Origin: a virus
Strand: one strand, 5' to 3'
DNA length: 54,808 nucleotides
Virus record (IMG/VR): IMGVR_UViG_3300047995_000105
Location: 1-54,808 of that record
In this document: one piece after another, positions 1-8,552 of the stretch
Layout of the letters: each line of letters starts with the position of its first letter
How positions within the stretch are numbered: position 1 is the first letter of the stretch
Notes under the pieces: model-generated
What the model saw: only the letters and a program-made list of their open reading frames with translations
Databases searched by the model: none
What the model was told of the DNA's origin: nothing
Translations under genes and position numbers: made by a program

Positions 1-26
1 TAATAAGGGTAACAGGATAATATAAT

Positions 27-1400
27 ATGGCATCAGGCTCACAGAAGGTTAAAACACCTACAGGCTGGAACGCAACTCAAGGTGCGTGGGTTAAAACGCC
101 TGACGGTTGGCGTGCAGTAGAGCAAGTCTATATTAAAACGCCTGACGGGTGGAATAATGCTAGTGGTCAAGAAGATACACAACAACCTGCTCGAAGACCT
201 GCAACTGGTAGACTTCAAGCACAAAGACCTGCAACTGGTCAATTACAGGCACAAAGACCTGCAATAGGAACAACACCTGCAAGAAGACCTGCGACTGGTA
301 GACTTCAAGCACAAAGACCTGCATCAGGACAGTCGCCAAGCACTTATCAGGCGCAAGGAAGATATCCATATCCTGCCAATGCACAGGCACCTTATCCTGC
401 TAATGGACAACAGCCAGGCACATATCCTGCTAACGCTCAGACGCCTGGCACATATCCTGCAAATGCTAGAGGAAGATATCCTGCTAACGGACAATCGCCA
501 GGCACATATCCTGCTAATGCGAGACAGCCAGGAACTTATCAGGCAAGATATCCATTTACTTATCCTGCTAACTCACAAAGTCCATTTACGTATCAGGCAA
601 GATATCCATTTACATACCCTGCTAACTCACAGTCACCATTTACGTATCAGGCAAGATATCCGTTTATTGCACCTACAACATATCAGGCACCTACAACGTA
701 TCAGGCAAGATATCCATTTATTACACCTGCGAGACAACCTTTCACTTTCTCATTCATGAAAGACGGGATAGTTTATAACGGTCAGAATCCTTTTACTACA
801 AGTGCAAGGGGTAGGTATCCTGCTAATACAACGTATCCTGCTAACACGAATACAAATGCACGTGGAAGATATCCTGCCAACGCAAGGCAGCCAGGAACTT
901 ATCAGAATAACGCAAGAGGAAGATACCCTGCTAATGCAAGACAGCCAGGCACATATCAAAACAATGCACGTGGAAGATATCCTGCGAACTCACAGTCACC
1001 ATTTACTTATCAGACGCCTTATAGAACTCCGTTTACATATCAGGCAAGATATCCATTTACATATCAAGCGTCTTATAGAATTCCGTCTACTTATCAGGCG
1101 TCTTATAGAACACCGTTTACGTATCAGGCAAGACAACCTAGCACGTATCAAGCACAAGGAAGATATCCGTATCCTGCTAACGCACAGACATCATATAATT
1201 TCCAACAGAACTATCAGAACCCATACCCGTTCCAACAGAATTATCAAAATCCGTATCCGTTCCAACAGAACTATCAGAACCCGTATCCGTTCCAACAGAA
1301 CTATCAGAACCCGTACCCATACCAGCAGAACTATCAAAACCCTGTTCAACGTTGGGACGGTGTGTTACAACAACAATGGCCTGCAACACCTATTTCGTAA
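27..1400 (+). CDS. Low-complexity repeat protein, probable virion/tail-fibre-type structural protein
   Basis: A 457-residue protein made almost entirely of repeats. Residues 1-45 carry three copies of a KTP(T/D)GW motif. Residues ~50-100 repeat RRPATGRLQAQ. Most of the rest is built from RYPFTYPAN, SPFTYQA and RQPGTYQ units, and the C-terminal ~60 residues repeat QQNYQNPYPF five times. There is no signal peptide or membrane segment and no cysteine. Composition (Pro, Tyr, Gln, Asn, Ala) suggests an extended, fibrous or adhesive protein. KTPDGW-type motifs occur in structural proteins of marine T4-like phages (recollection). An AGGA at 14-17 serves the ATG, and a TATAAT directly abuts it. Function is inferred from composition and from position ahead of the structural block; no enzymatic domain is visible. 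Confidence 0.75.
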   Translation: MASGSQKVKTPTGWNATQGAWVKTPDGWRAVEQVYIKTPDGWNNASGQEDTQQPARRPATGRLQAQRPATGQLQAQRPAIGTTPARRPATGRLQAQRPASGQSPSTYQAQGRYPYPANAQAPYPANGQQPGTYPANAQTPGTYPANARGRYPANGQSPGTYPANARQPGTYQARYPFTYPANSQSPFTYQARYPFTYPANSQSPFTYQARYPFIAPTTYQAPTTYQARYPFITPARQPFTFSFMKDGIVYNGQNPFTTSARGRYPANTTYPANTNTNARGRYPANARQPGTYQNNARGRYPANARQPGTYQNNARGRYPANSQSPFTYQTPYRTPFTYQARYPFTYQASYRIPSTYQASYRTPFTYQARQPSTYQAQGRYPYPANAQTSYNFQQNYQNPYPFQQNYQNPYPFQQNYQNPYPFQQNYQNPYPYQQNYQNPVQRWDGVLQQQWPATPIS

Positions 1401-1436
1401 CACACTAAATATACTCACATAAGTGAGATTTTTATT

Positions 1437-2963
1437 ATGACAGAAATTGACCATTTAATTGATTTTATTCCATTTCGCCTAGACTGGACGCAAGAAAGTG
1501 TTCGTAGACAACTCTTTTATAAGAGCGGTCACCATATTGGCAATATTCCTGTTAACGAAGACGGTTCTATTGATACTGAATGTGACACATATAAAGTTGT
1601 ACAATACTTTGTAGATAATGTTTATGTTCCTAATGTGAAATTAGTAACTTGGGGTGATATTAAAAAGTGCGGATTCATGCCTTTGGAATCATTTGGATTA
1701 GACTATCAAGCGTCTAATTATTTAAAGTATATTCCTAATTTCCATACTTACGGTGCTAGTATGAAAAAAATAACTACCGCAACGGGAGATATTACTGGTG
1801 GAAATGAAGATGGAAATGATATAACTGGTTCGGGATTTTATCATGGGTGTAAAGGACATTGGTTATTACATGATATTCAGAAGAATGGTTTAAATCAACC
1901 GATAACTATTGTATTACAAAAAAGCGGAAGAAACGATAGAATTGAATACAACCCACATATACACCCTGGCTCAGTACGACAAGGTGTATTCGGTGCGACA
2001 GACGATGAAAGTATGACCTGTATTGTTTGGGACGCATATAACGCCTTTGATTGGATAGAACCTTTAACTACTGATGAGTGGTTAAGAAGTTTTACTACAC
2101 CACAGTTTGACGGCATGAGACCGACACAATTACATGTATCTTACAATTATACTAGTATTGAAGTGCAAACTTCGGGTGAATGGAATAATGGAAGGTCAGA
2201 ACCCGATAGACAATGGAGAGAAAAAGTAAAGGATTTTTCTAAAAAGGTATCAGAAAAATTCAATGGAAAACCTTTAAACATATATCTTGGGTATGATTCA
2301 AGACATGAAGATATAACAGACGTACAAATAAATTCTATTAATCAAGCATGTCAAAGAGCAGTTAATGACTCACAGTGTAGATTTGAACCTGAAATAAAAC
2401 TACTTGACGTATCAAAGATTCCCGAATATACTAGAGAGTACGCAAATCAATCGACAGAATTTACTTATAGCAGATTCTTAATTCCATACTTAGAAAATTA
2501 TGAAGGGTTTAGTATATTCATAGATAATGATTTTGTATGGAAACAACCTTGGTATGAAATGTTTTATTTTCTACACCCCGACAATGCAGTAGCATGTGTT
2601 CAATATGAATATGAACTAGAAAAAATGTCTAAGACTAAAATGGGTGGTGAAGAGAATGTTATGTATCCTAAAAAGTTGTGGTCTAGTTTCATGATATTTA
2701 ATAATGCTCATGAAGACTGTAAAAAATTAACACCCGAAGTTGTAAATACTGCGAGTGGTCAATACTTACACCAGTTTGAATGGACTGATAGTATTGATAG
2801 AATCCCTGACAAATATGTCTTTACAGAAGGCATGTCAGACGAAGATAAAAGATATCATGCGGTGCATTATACAAGAGGTGGCCCATGGATAAAAGATATG
2901 GACTGTAGTGACATATCGCAATTAAAGTTATACGAAAAGTATAAAAATATACTCAATAAATAA
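1437..2963 (+). CDS. ParB-like N-terminal region fused to glycosyltransferase-like domain
   Basis: A 508-residue protein with two apparent parts. Around residues 140-200 a stretch with GLNQPITIV and IHPGSVR resembles the ParB/Srx-type fold (nGl.qPi.v followed by a HPGS.R basic motif). From about residue 275 the protein reads as a nucleotide-sugar glycosyltransferase: NIYLGYDSRHED at the start of a Rossmann-like domain, YSRFLIPYL, then IFIDNDFVW at ~361-369, whose DND fits the metal-binding DxD motif of GT-A enzymes such as family 8. A C-terminal HAVHYTRGGPW matches the late His/Gly region of such enzymes. It may glycosylate virion or host surface components. The GT assignment is moderate and the ParB-like part is tentative. 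Confidence 0.6.
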   Translation: MTEIDHLIDFIPFRLDWTQESVRRQLFYKSGHHIGNIPVNEDGSIDTECDTYKVVQYFVDNVYVPNVKLVTWGDIKKCGFMPLESFGLDYQASNYLKYIPNFHTYGASMKKITTATGDITGGNEDGNDITGSGFYHGCKGHWLLHDIQKNGLNQPITIVLQKSGRNDRIEYNPHIHPGSVRQGVFGATDDESMTCIVWDAYNAFDWIEPLTTDEWLRSFTTPQFDGMRPTQLHVSYNYTSIEVQTSGEWNNGRSEPDRQWREKVKDFSKKVSEKFNGKPLNIYLGYDSRHEDITDVQINSINQACQRAVNDSQCRFEPEIKLLDVSKIPEYTREYANQSTEFTYSRFLIPYLENYEGFSIFIDNDFVWKQPWYEMFYFLHPDNAVACVQYEYELEKMSKTKMGGEENVMYPKKLWSSFMIFNNAHEDCKKLTPEVVNTASGQYLHQFEWTDSIDRIPDKYVFTEGMSDEDKRYHAVHYTRGGPWIKDMDCSDISQLKLYEKYKNILNK

Positions 2964-2981
2964 GAATAGAGGTAATATATT

Positions 2982-3539
2982 ATGAATCAACTTGTTTTTA
3001 CAGAAGATAACAATCTTCACATCACCAAACCAAACGGTTTGAGATACCAATTTGACAATGTCGAAAAACCAAATTTAGGTTTTGATTTTGACGTTATTGT
3101 TTATGACGGAGACAGCGAATTTAAAATTGTCGGTTACAACGATGACATTCCTTTCGATGAACAGGATAAACATGCACTTGTAGACGAAGAAAGAGACGCT
3201 ATCGAACAGTTTATTGAACAGTCAGAACCACCAAATGGTATGTCCTTAAACAATCAGTTTATGGCAGACTTAGAAAATTTAACTCACGACAAAATAGAAG
3301 ACTGTGCAATAAGATATAATTTTAGAAATCTTAACGAATGTGTATATGCTGGACGAGAAGGTTCTAATCATACGTATAGGTCAGAAGCACGTAGAGTTTT
3401 AGAATATGCAGATGCAACTTGGTCAATATGTTTTCAAACGCAAGAAGAAATAATGGCAACAAGAGAAGACCATTTGAAACCTTTTGACGAATACGTAGTA
3501 GTGTTGCCTGAAACAGTATCACCAAATAATATTTGTTAA
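2982..3539 (+). CDS. Hypothetical protein, acidic, conserved-type in marine T4-like phages
   Basis: A 185-residue acidic protein that starts at an ATG preceded by AGAGGT. The N-terminal ~60 residues look beta-rich, the middle (residues 60-110) is helical and acidic, and the C-terminus contains an NHTYRSEARRVLEYADATW helix. The position after a fibre-like protein and a glycosyltransferase would suit a tail-fibre assembly factor, and the C-terminal helix with A..Y.D..W resembles the end of fibre chaperone/DUF4376-like proteins. That resemblance is weak, and I do not assign a function. The next gene starts two bases after its stop. Confidence 0.55.
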   Translation: MNQLVFTEDNNLHITKPNGLRYQFDNVEKPNLGFDFDVIVYDGDSEFKIVGYNDDIPFDEQDKHALVDEERDAIEQFIEQSEPPNGMSLNNQFMADLENLTHDKIEDCAIRYNFRNLNECVYAGREGSNHTYRSEARRVLEYADATWSICFQTQEEIMATREDHLKPFDEYVVVLPETVSPNNIC

Positions 3540-3540
3540 A

Positions 3541-4302
3541 GTGAACGTTGTCTACCACGACAAACCTTTCAGACTAACGAAAGATAATTATCCGTTAGGG
3601 GATACCTTTCATGTTATCGATAATTATTTGGCGGACGAATTACACCACCATTGGGATAAGTCATTAGTCGCAAGTAACCTTTGGTCTAAAACTAATCAAG
3701 TTGCGTCCGATAGTAAAACAGGATTACCACATCATTCCTTTTGGGGTGGAACATTTTTTAGAGATGTTCCTAATCATGAACACGTAGATTGGTGTCAAGG
3801 AAATCAGATAAATCGTTCAGATACTTACTTTGCTTCATATTTTAATACTAGAGTAATGAATGACTTTGGTTTTCGTTGGGTTGAGTTTGATTACATGGGT
3901 TTGAATTCACAAACTCAAGGACTAGACGGTACATGTCATAATGATTGTGCGCCTGAATGTGAGTGGAACATATCTTTTTTGTATTACTTAAATACATTTT
4001 GGAATCCTAAATGGGGCGGTGACTTAAGAGTGTATGATGAAAATATTGGTAGCGGTGTTGCAGAAGAAATGAACAAACACGAAATAGGAAGAATAGAATT
4101 TAAACCAAACAGATTACTTATGTTTGACGGAAGGATACCTCATGGTGCAGAAGCACCAAAACCTTCTGCAAGATATGTAGATAGACGTTCATGTGTATTG
4201 CGTGGTTCAGAAATAAGATTAGTACCTCAAGAAGAACAAAGAAAAGAAGTTGCACCAAGACAACTAAGATATCAGAGATATATGAGATATGCCGACAATT
4301 GA
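3541..4302 (+). CDS. 2OG-Fe(II) oxygenase, prolyl-4-hydroxylase type
   Basis: A 253-residue protein using a GTG start immediately after the preceding stop. It has the double-stranded beta-helix signature of 2-oxoglutarate/Fe(II) dioxygenases: H133-N-D135 (CHNDCAP) as the HxD metal pair, the WGGDLRVYDE strand, RLLMFDGRIPH with distal H201, and Arg211/215/216 for 2OG binding. Family members hydroxylate protein prolines or small molecules using O2 and 2OG. The substrate here is unknown. The gene lies in a run of late virion-associated genes and ends overlapping the next gene by 14 bases. At least four further 2OG-type genes occur in the window. Confidence 0.8.
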   Translation: MNVVYHDKPFRLTKDNYPLGDTFHVIDNYLADELHHHWDKSLVASNLWSKTNQVASDSKTGLPHHSFWGGTFFRDVPNHEHVDWCQGNQINRSDTYFASYFNTRVMNDFGFRWVEFDYMGLNSQTQGLDGTCHNDCAPECEWNISFLYYLNTFWNPKWGGDLRVYDENIGSGVAEEMNKHEIGRIEFKPNRLLMFDGRIPHGAEAPKPSARYVDRRSCVLRGSEIRLVPQEEQRKEVAPRQLRYQRYMRYADN

Positions 4303-5158
4303 GTTTAAAACATATAATGATACCGCATTTGAATTAATGCGTCCTGTACCTGCAAGTAAAATGCAACCCGATTGGTGGAAAAAATCTAAAGTGCATATGA
4401 TTGATAAAGGGGTGGTTGGGATATCATTAAGAGCTTGTCCTGCAATGCATGATTGGTTATCAACAGGATATTATATCGCAACAAATAGAGATATACATTG
4501 TGAATTCAATCAAACTCTTGTAAGTGGTGGTGATTGGCATGCTACCGTTCCGCCTGACGGTGAAAATTTTGAAGCTTCATATGCTTCACCTACACATTCA
4601 AAACACCAACTAATGAATGATAATTTCTCATTCTTAAAAGGAGATGGTTCTGATGAAAATCCTCATGACGCATTCAAATTTAGAGTACCTTGGTCTGTAG
4701 TAACACCGCCTGGCTATTCTTGTTTATATCTTGACCCCTTTTTACATCAGAATAAATATTTTAGAACATGGCAAGGAACAATGGATACTGATATGTTTAA
4801 TACCTTAACAGATAATACGCAGATTATTATGTATCCATTAAGTGACAAGTCTTTTGTTATACCTAAAGGAACACCCATAGTACAGATAGTTCCTTATAGG
4901 AGAGAACAGTGGACTGCGTCTTATATTAACATGGACGGGAGTGCATATATAAATGAAGTAAGTCATTTAACAAGTGAATACGGCAAACCTTCAATATCTG
5001 AATTGTGTGAAGTTGAGGGTGATGCAAGTTCGCCAGACGGACAGGTGCCTGGCGGATTTTACAGAAAATACATGTGGACGACTAAAGCAAAAAACTTTAA
5101 GGACGCTCCACCTAATGAATGCCCCTTTGACCCAAAAACAGGAGAAATGAAAAAGTGA
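4289..5158 (+). CDS. Conserved marine-phage protein, DUF6065-like
   Basis: A 289-residue protein starting with an ATG inside the end of the preceding oxygenase gene. Features seen: QPDWWKK at ~26-32, RACPAMHDWLSTGYYI at ~48-63, a beta-rich middle, IPKGTPIVQIVPYRRE at ~197-212, and a short Cys/Pro-rich tail (NECPFDP). The WWKK and CPAMHDWL...GY pattern is shared with conserved hypothetical proteins of T4-like cyanophages that I recall being grouped as DUF6065. Placement between an oxygenase and a possible hotdog-fold protein suggests a shared modification function, but no catalytic motif is convincing. The stop overlaps the GTG start of the next gene. Confidence 0.6.
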   Translation: MPTIEFKTYNDTAFELMRPVPASKMQPDWWKKSKVHMIDKGVVGISLRACPAMHDWLSTGYYIATNRDIHCEFNQTLVSGGDWHATVPPDGENFEASYASPTHSKHQLMNDNFSFLKGDGSDENPHDAFKFRVPWSVVTPPGYSCLYLDPFLHQNKYFRTWQGTMDTDMFNTLTDNTQIIMYPLSDKSFVIPKGTPIVQIVPYRREQWTASYINMDGSAYINEVSHLTSEYGKPSISELCEVEGDASSPDGQVPGGFYRKYMWTTKAKNFKDAPPNECPFDPKTGEMKK

Positions 5159-5793
5159 AATACGAAGGATATACAGAGTTCGAGGCTAATAAAACTAAAG
5201 GTGATAACAATGTTGGAGTTGATATCGATAGTTTATACGAAGGACAAACTAATGTTCAAATAGAAGGTTTTGATGTAGGTACAGACGCCAGTACACCTGC
5301 TTTTTATATTTGGAATTCTATGAACTGGCACGAAGATACTTATTGTGGTTGGAAAACTTTTAAAGGTGAACAAGACCATAATACACTGTCAACAGTATGG
5401 GAAACGAGGTGGTGGCATTCAATCCAACCAGCACCTTACAAGTATGTGGGTGGCCCTTATAGAGCTGCTGTTGCAGATTATACTTTTGGTGTGTTTGGAT
5501 TATTCTTTTGTCAAAGGTTTGTTCCAATTACAGATTTGAGAGTCACTTATGACAAAGCAATTAAAGTAGGTGATACTATAGAATGTGTAATAACAAACAC
5601 TGTAATTGAAAATGACATTTTGAAACAAGAGTTAATTCAAAGAATTTACGGTAGTGATGAAATTGTTGGTCGTGCTTGGGCAAGTCACTTCATGAAGAAG
5701 AAAGAAGACTATAAAGAAAAACAACAAGACTTAACTGAATTAAATGGTGACGGTAATCGTGACCGAGGAAGGTACGGGGAAGATGTCAGTTAG
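5155..5793 (+). CDS. Hypothetical protein, possible hotdog-like fold
   Basis: A 212-residue protein with a GTG start overlapping the previous TGA by four bases. The middle has aromatic segments (ETRWWHSI, KYVGGPYRA). Residues ~135-185 read as VGDTIECVITNTVIEND followed by KQELIQRIYGSDEIVGRAWASHFM. That run of long beta-strands after a VGD turn is typical of hotdog thioesterase/MaoC-like dehydratase domains. The catalytic His/Asp of those families is not evident, so this is only a fold suggestion. The C-terminus is a charged, helical tail. Its end overlaps the start of the next gene by 11 bases, so the genes are translationally coupled. Confidence 0.45.
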   Translation: MKYEGYTEFEANKTKGDNNVGVDIDSLYEGQTNVQIEGFDVGTDASTPAFYIWNSMNWHEDTYCGWKTFKGEQDHNTLSTVWETRWWHSIQPAPYKYVGGPYRAAVADYTFGVFGLFFCQRFVPITDLRVTYDKAIKVGDTIECVITNTVIENDILKQELIQRIYGSDEIVGRAWASHFMKKKEDYKEKQQDLTELNGDGNRDRGRYGEDVS

Positions 5794-6544
5794 ATTACTG
5801 TTTCCACATTACGTATTTCAAAGAAATATGTTAGACCCAAATCTTGACGAAAGTCAAGGATATGATTTGGAGTATAACGAAATGTTAGTTGCAGAAGTTG
5901 ACGCAATGCGTAAGCGTGACCCTAAAGGTAGACTTGTATCTAATTCACCTAACCCTGCTACAATGCATAGGTCGGGTTGGCAGTCTAATGACGGTTGTGA
6001 AAGTAGTCCAGTCTTTCAGAAATGTATGAATCGTATCAGTAAGTTTTTTTCTGACGAGGTTTTACCTTTTCATGGTATTCAAAATTCTAATGGTCTTAAA
6101 ATGAGGCCAGGCAATTCATGGGCAAACATAAATGAAACTATGTCTTGGAATAGACCTCATACTCATAATGGTTGTTGGTATTCAGGTGTTTTATATCTAA
6201 AAGCAGACGGAGATGAAGGTAACTTTTCTGCAATTGATACAGACTCTAAAGTTCTGTCTATGTTTCCGCACCACCAAAGAGTTAGAACTAATTGGGACGT
6301 TCAACCTAGAACAGGAGATATTCATATATTTTCTAGTGGTTTAATGCATATGGTTGAACCTAATATGACTGACAAAGAAAGATATAGCATATCGTTCAAT
6401 ATGGATTTACATGACGTGGTAGGCCCAACTGGATTCTTTCCTGATAATGGTGCTGGTTACTTTGGTCAAGACTTTACTGTTGATGAATGGAATCCTGATG
6501 AATTTTCATTTAATTTAGACGAAAGAGGAAATCCAATACGTTAA
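5783..6544 (+). CDS. TIGR02466-like putative 2OG-Fe(II) oxygenase
   Basis: A 253-residue protein from the ATG at 5783. An in-frame ATG at 5744 exists, but GGGGA at 5776-5780 points to 5783. The layout matches the TIGR02466 group of putative 2OG-Fe(II) oxygenases: an N-terminal FP..VFQRN, the core W.N....W..PHTHNG..YSGVLYLK at ~113-140, then TGDIHIFSSGLMHMVEPN (H189) and ERYSISFN, with Arg200 as the likely 2OG contact. The first metal site reads H126-T-H128-N, without the Asp of a canonical HxD, so the Fe ligand set may differ. Substrate unknown. Confidence 0.7.
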   Translation: MSVRLLFPHYVFQRNMLDPNLDESQGYDLEYNEMLVAEVDAMRKRDPKGRLVSNSPNPATMHRSGWQSNDGCESSPVFQKCMNRISKFFSDEVLPFHGIQNSNGLKMRPGNSWANINETMSWNRPHTHNGCWYSGVLYLKADGDEGNFSAIDTDSKVLSMFPHHQRVRTNWDVQPRTGDIHIFSSGLMHMVEPNMTDKERYSISFNMDLHDVVGPTGFFPDNGAGYFGQDFTVDEWNPDEFSFNLDERGNPIR

Positions 6545-6547
6545 TTC

Positions 6548-6555
6548 CATAAATA
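6548..6555 (+). promoter_or_regulatory. T4-type late promoter (CATAAATA)
   Basis: CATAAATA, one mismatch from the T4 late consensus TATAAATA. Five bases separate it from the ATG at 6561, so transcription by gp55-RNA polymerase would start on the A of the start codon. Confidence 0.55.
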
Positions 6556-6560
6556 ACCGT

Positions 6561-6830
6561 ATGGAAGAAAACCTAATAGCCTTTGACGCACACTTACTTT
6601 GGAATATAGTTCTAACCTTTATTCTCATGCCTTTAGGTTTCTTAATCCGTAACCTATTATCTGAACAAAAAAGAATTGATATTCTTATCAATAAAACACG
6701 TGAAGAAGTCGCCAAAGACTACGTAACACGTGAACAACTATCCAAAGAACTAGAAAGATTAATGGATACCTTAGACAGAATCGATACCAAAATCGATAGA
6801 CTACAGAATAAAACTTACTTCCAAGAATAA
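6561..6830 (+). CDS. Small membrane-anchored coiled-coil protein
   Basis: An 89-residue protein. Residues ~11-31 (LLWNIVLTFILMPLGFLI region) form one membrane span, followed by a ~55-residue highly charged, heptad-like helix (REQLSKELERLMDTLDRIDTKIDRLQ). This single-span plus coiled-coil design is common among small phage inner-membrane proteins, including spanin-like and holin-accessory proteins, but no specific family is recognised. No Shine-Dalgarno sequence is present. The late promoter five bases upstream suggests a leaderless late mRNA. Confidence 0.6.
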   Translation: MEENLIAFDAHLLWNIVLTFILMPLGFLIRNLLSEQKRIDILINKTREEVAKDYVTREQLSKELERLMDTLDRIDTKIDRLQNKTYFQE

Positions 6831-6834
6831 TTCT

Positions 6835-6842
6835 TATAAATA
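6835..6842 (+). promoter_or_regulatory. Late promoter TATAAATA of gene 13
   Basis: A perfect TATAAATA match. Start is predicted around 6848, 19 bases before the gp13 ATG. The promoter overlaps the first two bases of the 5' arm of an inverted repeat (6841-6850), so a late transcript would lack most of that arm. Confidence 0.8.
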
Positions 6843-6867
6843 GTAGTATTAAAGGAAAATACTACTA
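6841..6867 (+). promoter_or_regulatory. 10-bp hairpin around the gp13 ribosome binding site
   Basis: TAGTAGTATT (6841-6850) and AATACTACTA (6858-6867) are perfect inverted repeats. The 7-base loop (6851-6857) contains the AAAGGA Shine-Dalgarno. The last base of the 3' arm is the A of the gp13 ATG. Read-through RNA from upstream would fold this hairpin and hide the start codon, while RNA from the late promoter at 6835 begins inside the 5' arm and could not form it. Confidence 0.7.
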
Positions 6868-7682
6868 TGGCCGCACCAAATTCTAAAGACACATTTAAAC
6901 AGTACATCAAGCGTGCTCTTGGAGCTCCAGTAATAGAAATCAATATAGATGATGACCAACTGGACGACAGAGTAGACGAAGCATTACAATACTTTCGTGA
7001 ATATCATTATGACGGTAGTATCAAAACATATTTAAAACACCAATTGAGTGCTAACGATATCGCTGGATTAAAAACAGACGAAACGTTTACAGAAAACGCA
7101 GCTGGTACTCACGCAAAAACAGACCAACAATATAAACAACAACAAAACTATATTGTTTTACCTGAGTTTATATTATCAGTTATAAACATATTTCCATTTG
7201 CAGATAAACATAATCTTAATATGTTTGATATTAGATATCAATTAAGACTCAACGACATATACGATTTAACAAACACTAGTATTCTATACTATGAAATGGT
7301 TCAACAGCATATCAGTATGTTAGACCAAATCTTAGTGGGTCAAACACCTATCAGATACAATACTCACATGAATAGACTATATCTTGACATGGACGCTGAC
7401 CAAATCAACGCAGGTGAGTTTATCATTATAGAGTGTTACAGAAAGATAGACCCAAATGATTTTACAGACATATACAATGACATGTGGTTGAAAAGATATG
7501 CAACTGCTTTGGTCAAGTATCAATGGGGACAGAACTTATCTAAGTTTGGTGGTATCGCACTGCCAGGCGGAGTGGTGCTTGAACCCGATAACATAAAGAC
7601 AGAAGCACTAGAAGAAAAAACAAGGTTAGAGGAAGAATCTAGATTGAACTACGAAATGCCTGTATTAGATATGATGGGGTAA
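6867..7682 (+). CDS. 13: Neck protein gp13
   Basis: A 271-residue homologue of the T4 head-completion/neck protein gp13. The N-terminal FKQYIKRALGAPVIEINIDDDQ followed by DRVDEALQYF is the hallmark of this family in marine T4-like phages. gp13 joins gp14 to form the neck that closes the filled head and accepts the tail. Its gene heads the uninterrupted series 13-14-15-16-17-18-19-20, the usual order. Translation starts at the ATG with AAAGGA 7 bases upstream, inside a hairpin loop. The next gene follows after three bases. Confidence 0.93.
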   Translation: MAAPNSKDTFKQYIKRALGAPVIEINIDDDQLDDRVDEALQYFREYHYDGSIKTYLKHQLSANDIAGLKTDETFTENAAGTHAKTDQQYKQQQNYIVLPEFILSVINIFPFADKHNLNMFDIRYQLRLNDIYDLTNTSILYYEMVQQHISMLDQILVGQTPIRYNTHMNRLYLDMDADQINAGEFIIIECYRKIDPNDFTDIYNDMWLKRYATALVKYQWGQNLSKFGGIALPGGVVLEPDNIKTEALEEKTRLEEESRLNYEMPVLDMMG

Positions 7683-7685
7683 TAA

Positions 7686-8552
7686 ATGCCAACTAACGTA
7701 TTCTTTAACCATGCAGTTCAGAGTGAACAACATCTATATGAAGATTTAGTTGTTGAATCTCTTAGAATGTATGGACAAGAGACATTCTACTTACCAAGAC
7801 AGATAGTTGAAACAGATACTATTTTTGACGAAGACGTGCAGTCCAAATTTGGTGACGCATACTCAGTAGAAATGTACATTGAAAACGCCGAAGGATTTGA
7901 GGGCGAAGGCGACCTCATGTCTAAATTTGGTGTAGAGATACGTGACCAAGCAACATTTGTTTTATCGGTAAGAAGTTGGGAAAGGTTTGTCGCCACAGAC
8001 CAAAATTTAGCAACTAGTCTTAGACCTAACGAAGGAGATTTAATTTATCTTCCTTTATCAGGTTCATTATTTGAAATTAAATTTGTAGAACACGAACAGC
8101 CTTTCTATCAAGTAGGTAAACTATTTGTATTTAAACTACAGGCAGAACTATTTGAATACGCAGGTGAAGATTTTGATACTGGTTCAGACGCAGACTTTGT
8201 TGAGGCAGAACAAGCATACAGAGTTGACTTGAGAATGACCGCTGATGCATCACCACCAAGTCCATATACTCTTGGTGAAAATGTAACATTAAATGGAACT
8301 GTTGTAGGTGAGGTTGTTGGATTTAGAGCTGACATAGCACCTGGCCAATTAGAAGTAATACACGTAACTACTACATTTAAAGTTGGTGATACTATTGTTG
8401 GTGCAAGTTCGGGTACTTCAAGAGTTATCAATAGTATAGAAGATGTGATATCTATGTCTCAGGACGGAAATGCTCAGAACTTAGACTTTGAAGGTAAAGC
8501 AGATAACTATCTAGACTTCTCAGAAACGAATCCATTTGGTGAGGTTACATAA
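7686..8552 (+). CDS. 14: Neck protein gp14
   Basis: A 288-residue homologue of T4 gp14, partner of gp13 in the head-tail connector collar. The N-terminus FFNHAVQSEQHLYEDLVVESLRMYGQ..YLPR is characteristic. The C-terminal half has beta-repeat-like GENVTLNGTVVGEVVGF and VGDTIVGASSGTSRVINSIE segments, which resemble the short beta domains common in virion proteins. The same GD.I.G..SGT pattern appears in gp15. The stop TAA shares its last A with the gp15 ATG. Confidence 0.9.
   Translation: MPTNVFFNHAVQSEQHLYEDLVVESLRMYGQETFYLPRQIVETDTIFDEDVQSKFGDAYSVEMYIENAEGFEGEGDLMSKFGVEIRDQATFVLSVRSWERFVATDQNLATSLRPNEGDLIYLPLSGSLFEIKFVEHEQPFYQVGKLFVFKLQAELFEYAGEDFDTGSDADFVEAEQAYRVDLRMTADASPPSPYTLGENVTLNGTVVGEVVGFRADIAPGQLEVIHVTTTFKVGDTIVGASSGTSRVINSIEDVISMSQDGNAQNLDFEGKADNYLDFSETNPFGEVT

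Noticed and set aside
379-1422. Long second reading frames within the repeat gene (for example 379-759 and 802-1422, + strand)
   Set aside because: They arise because the DNA repeats lack stops in other frames. The products are Ile/Arg/His-rich repeats with no RBS.
1414-1434. CTCAC/GTGAG hairpin followed by T-rich sequence as a terminator after the repeat gene
   Set aside because: The stem is only five base pairs with a 4-base loop, too weak to call with confidence.
5744-5782. Upstream ATG for the TIGR02466-like gene
   Set aside because: GGGGA is correctly spaced for 5783, and the extra 13 residues look like translated overlap with the previous gene.
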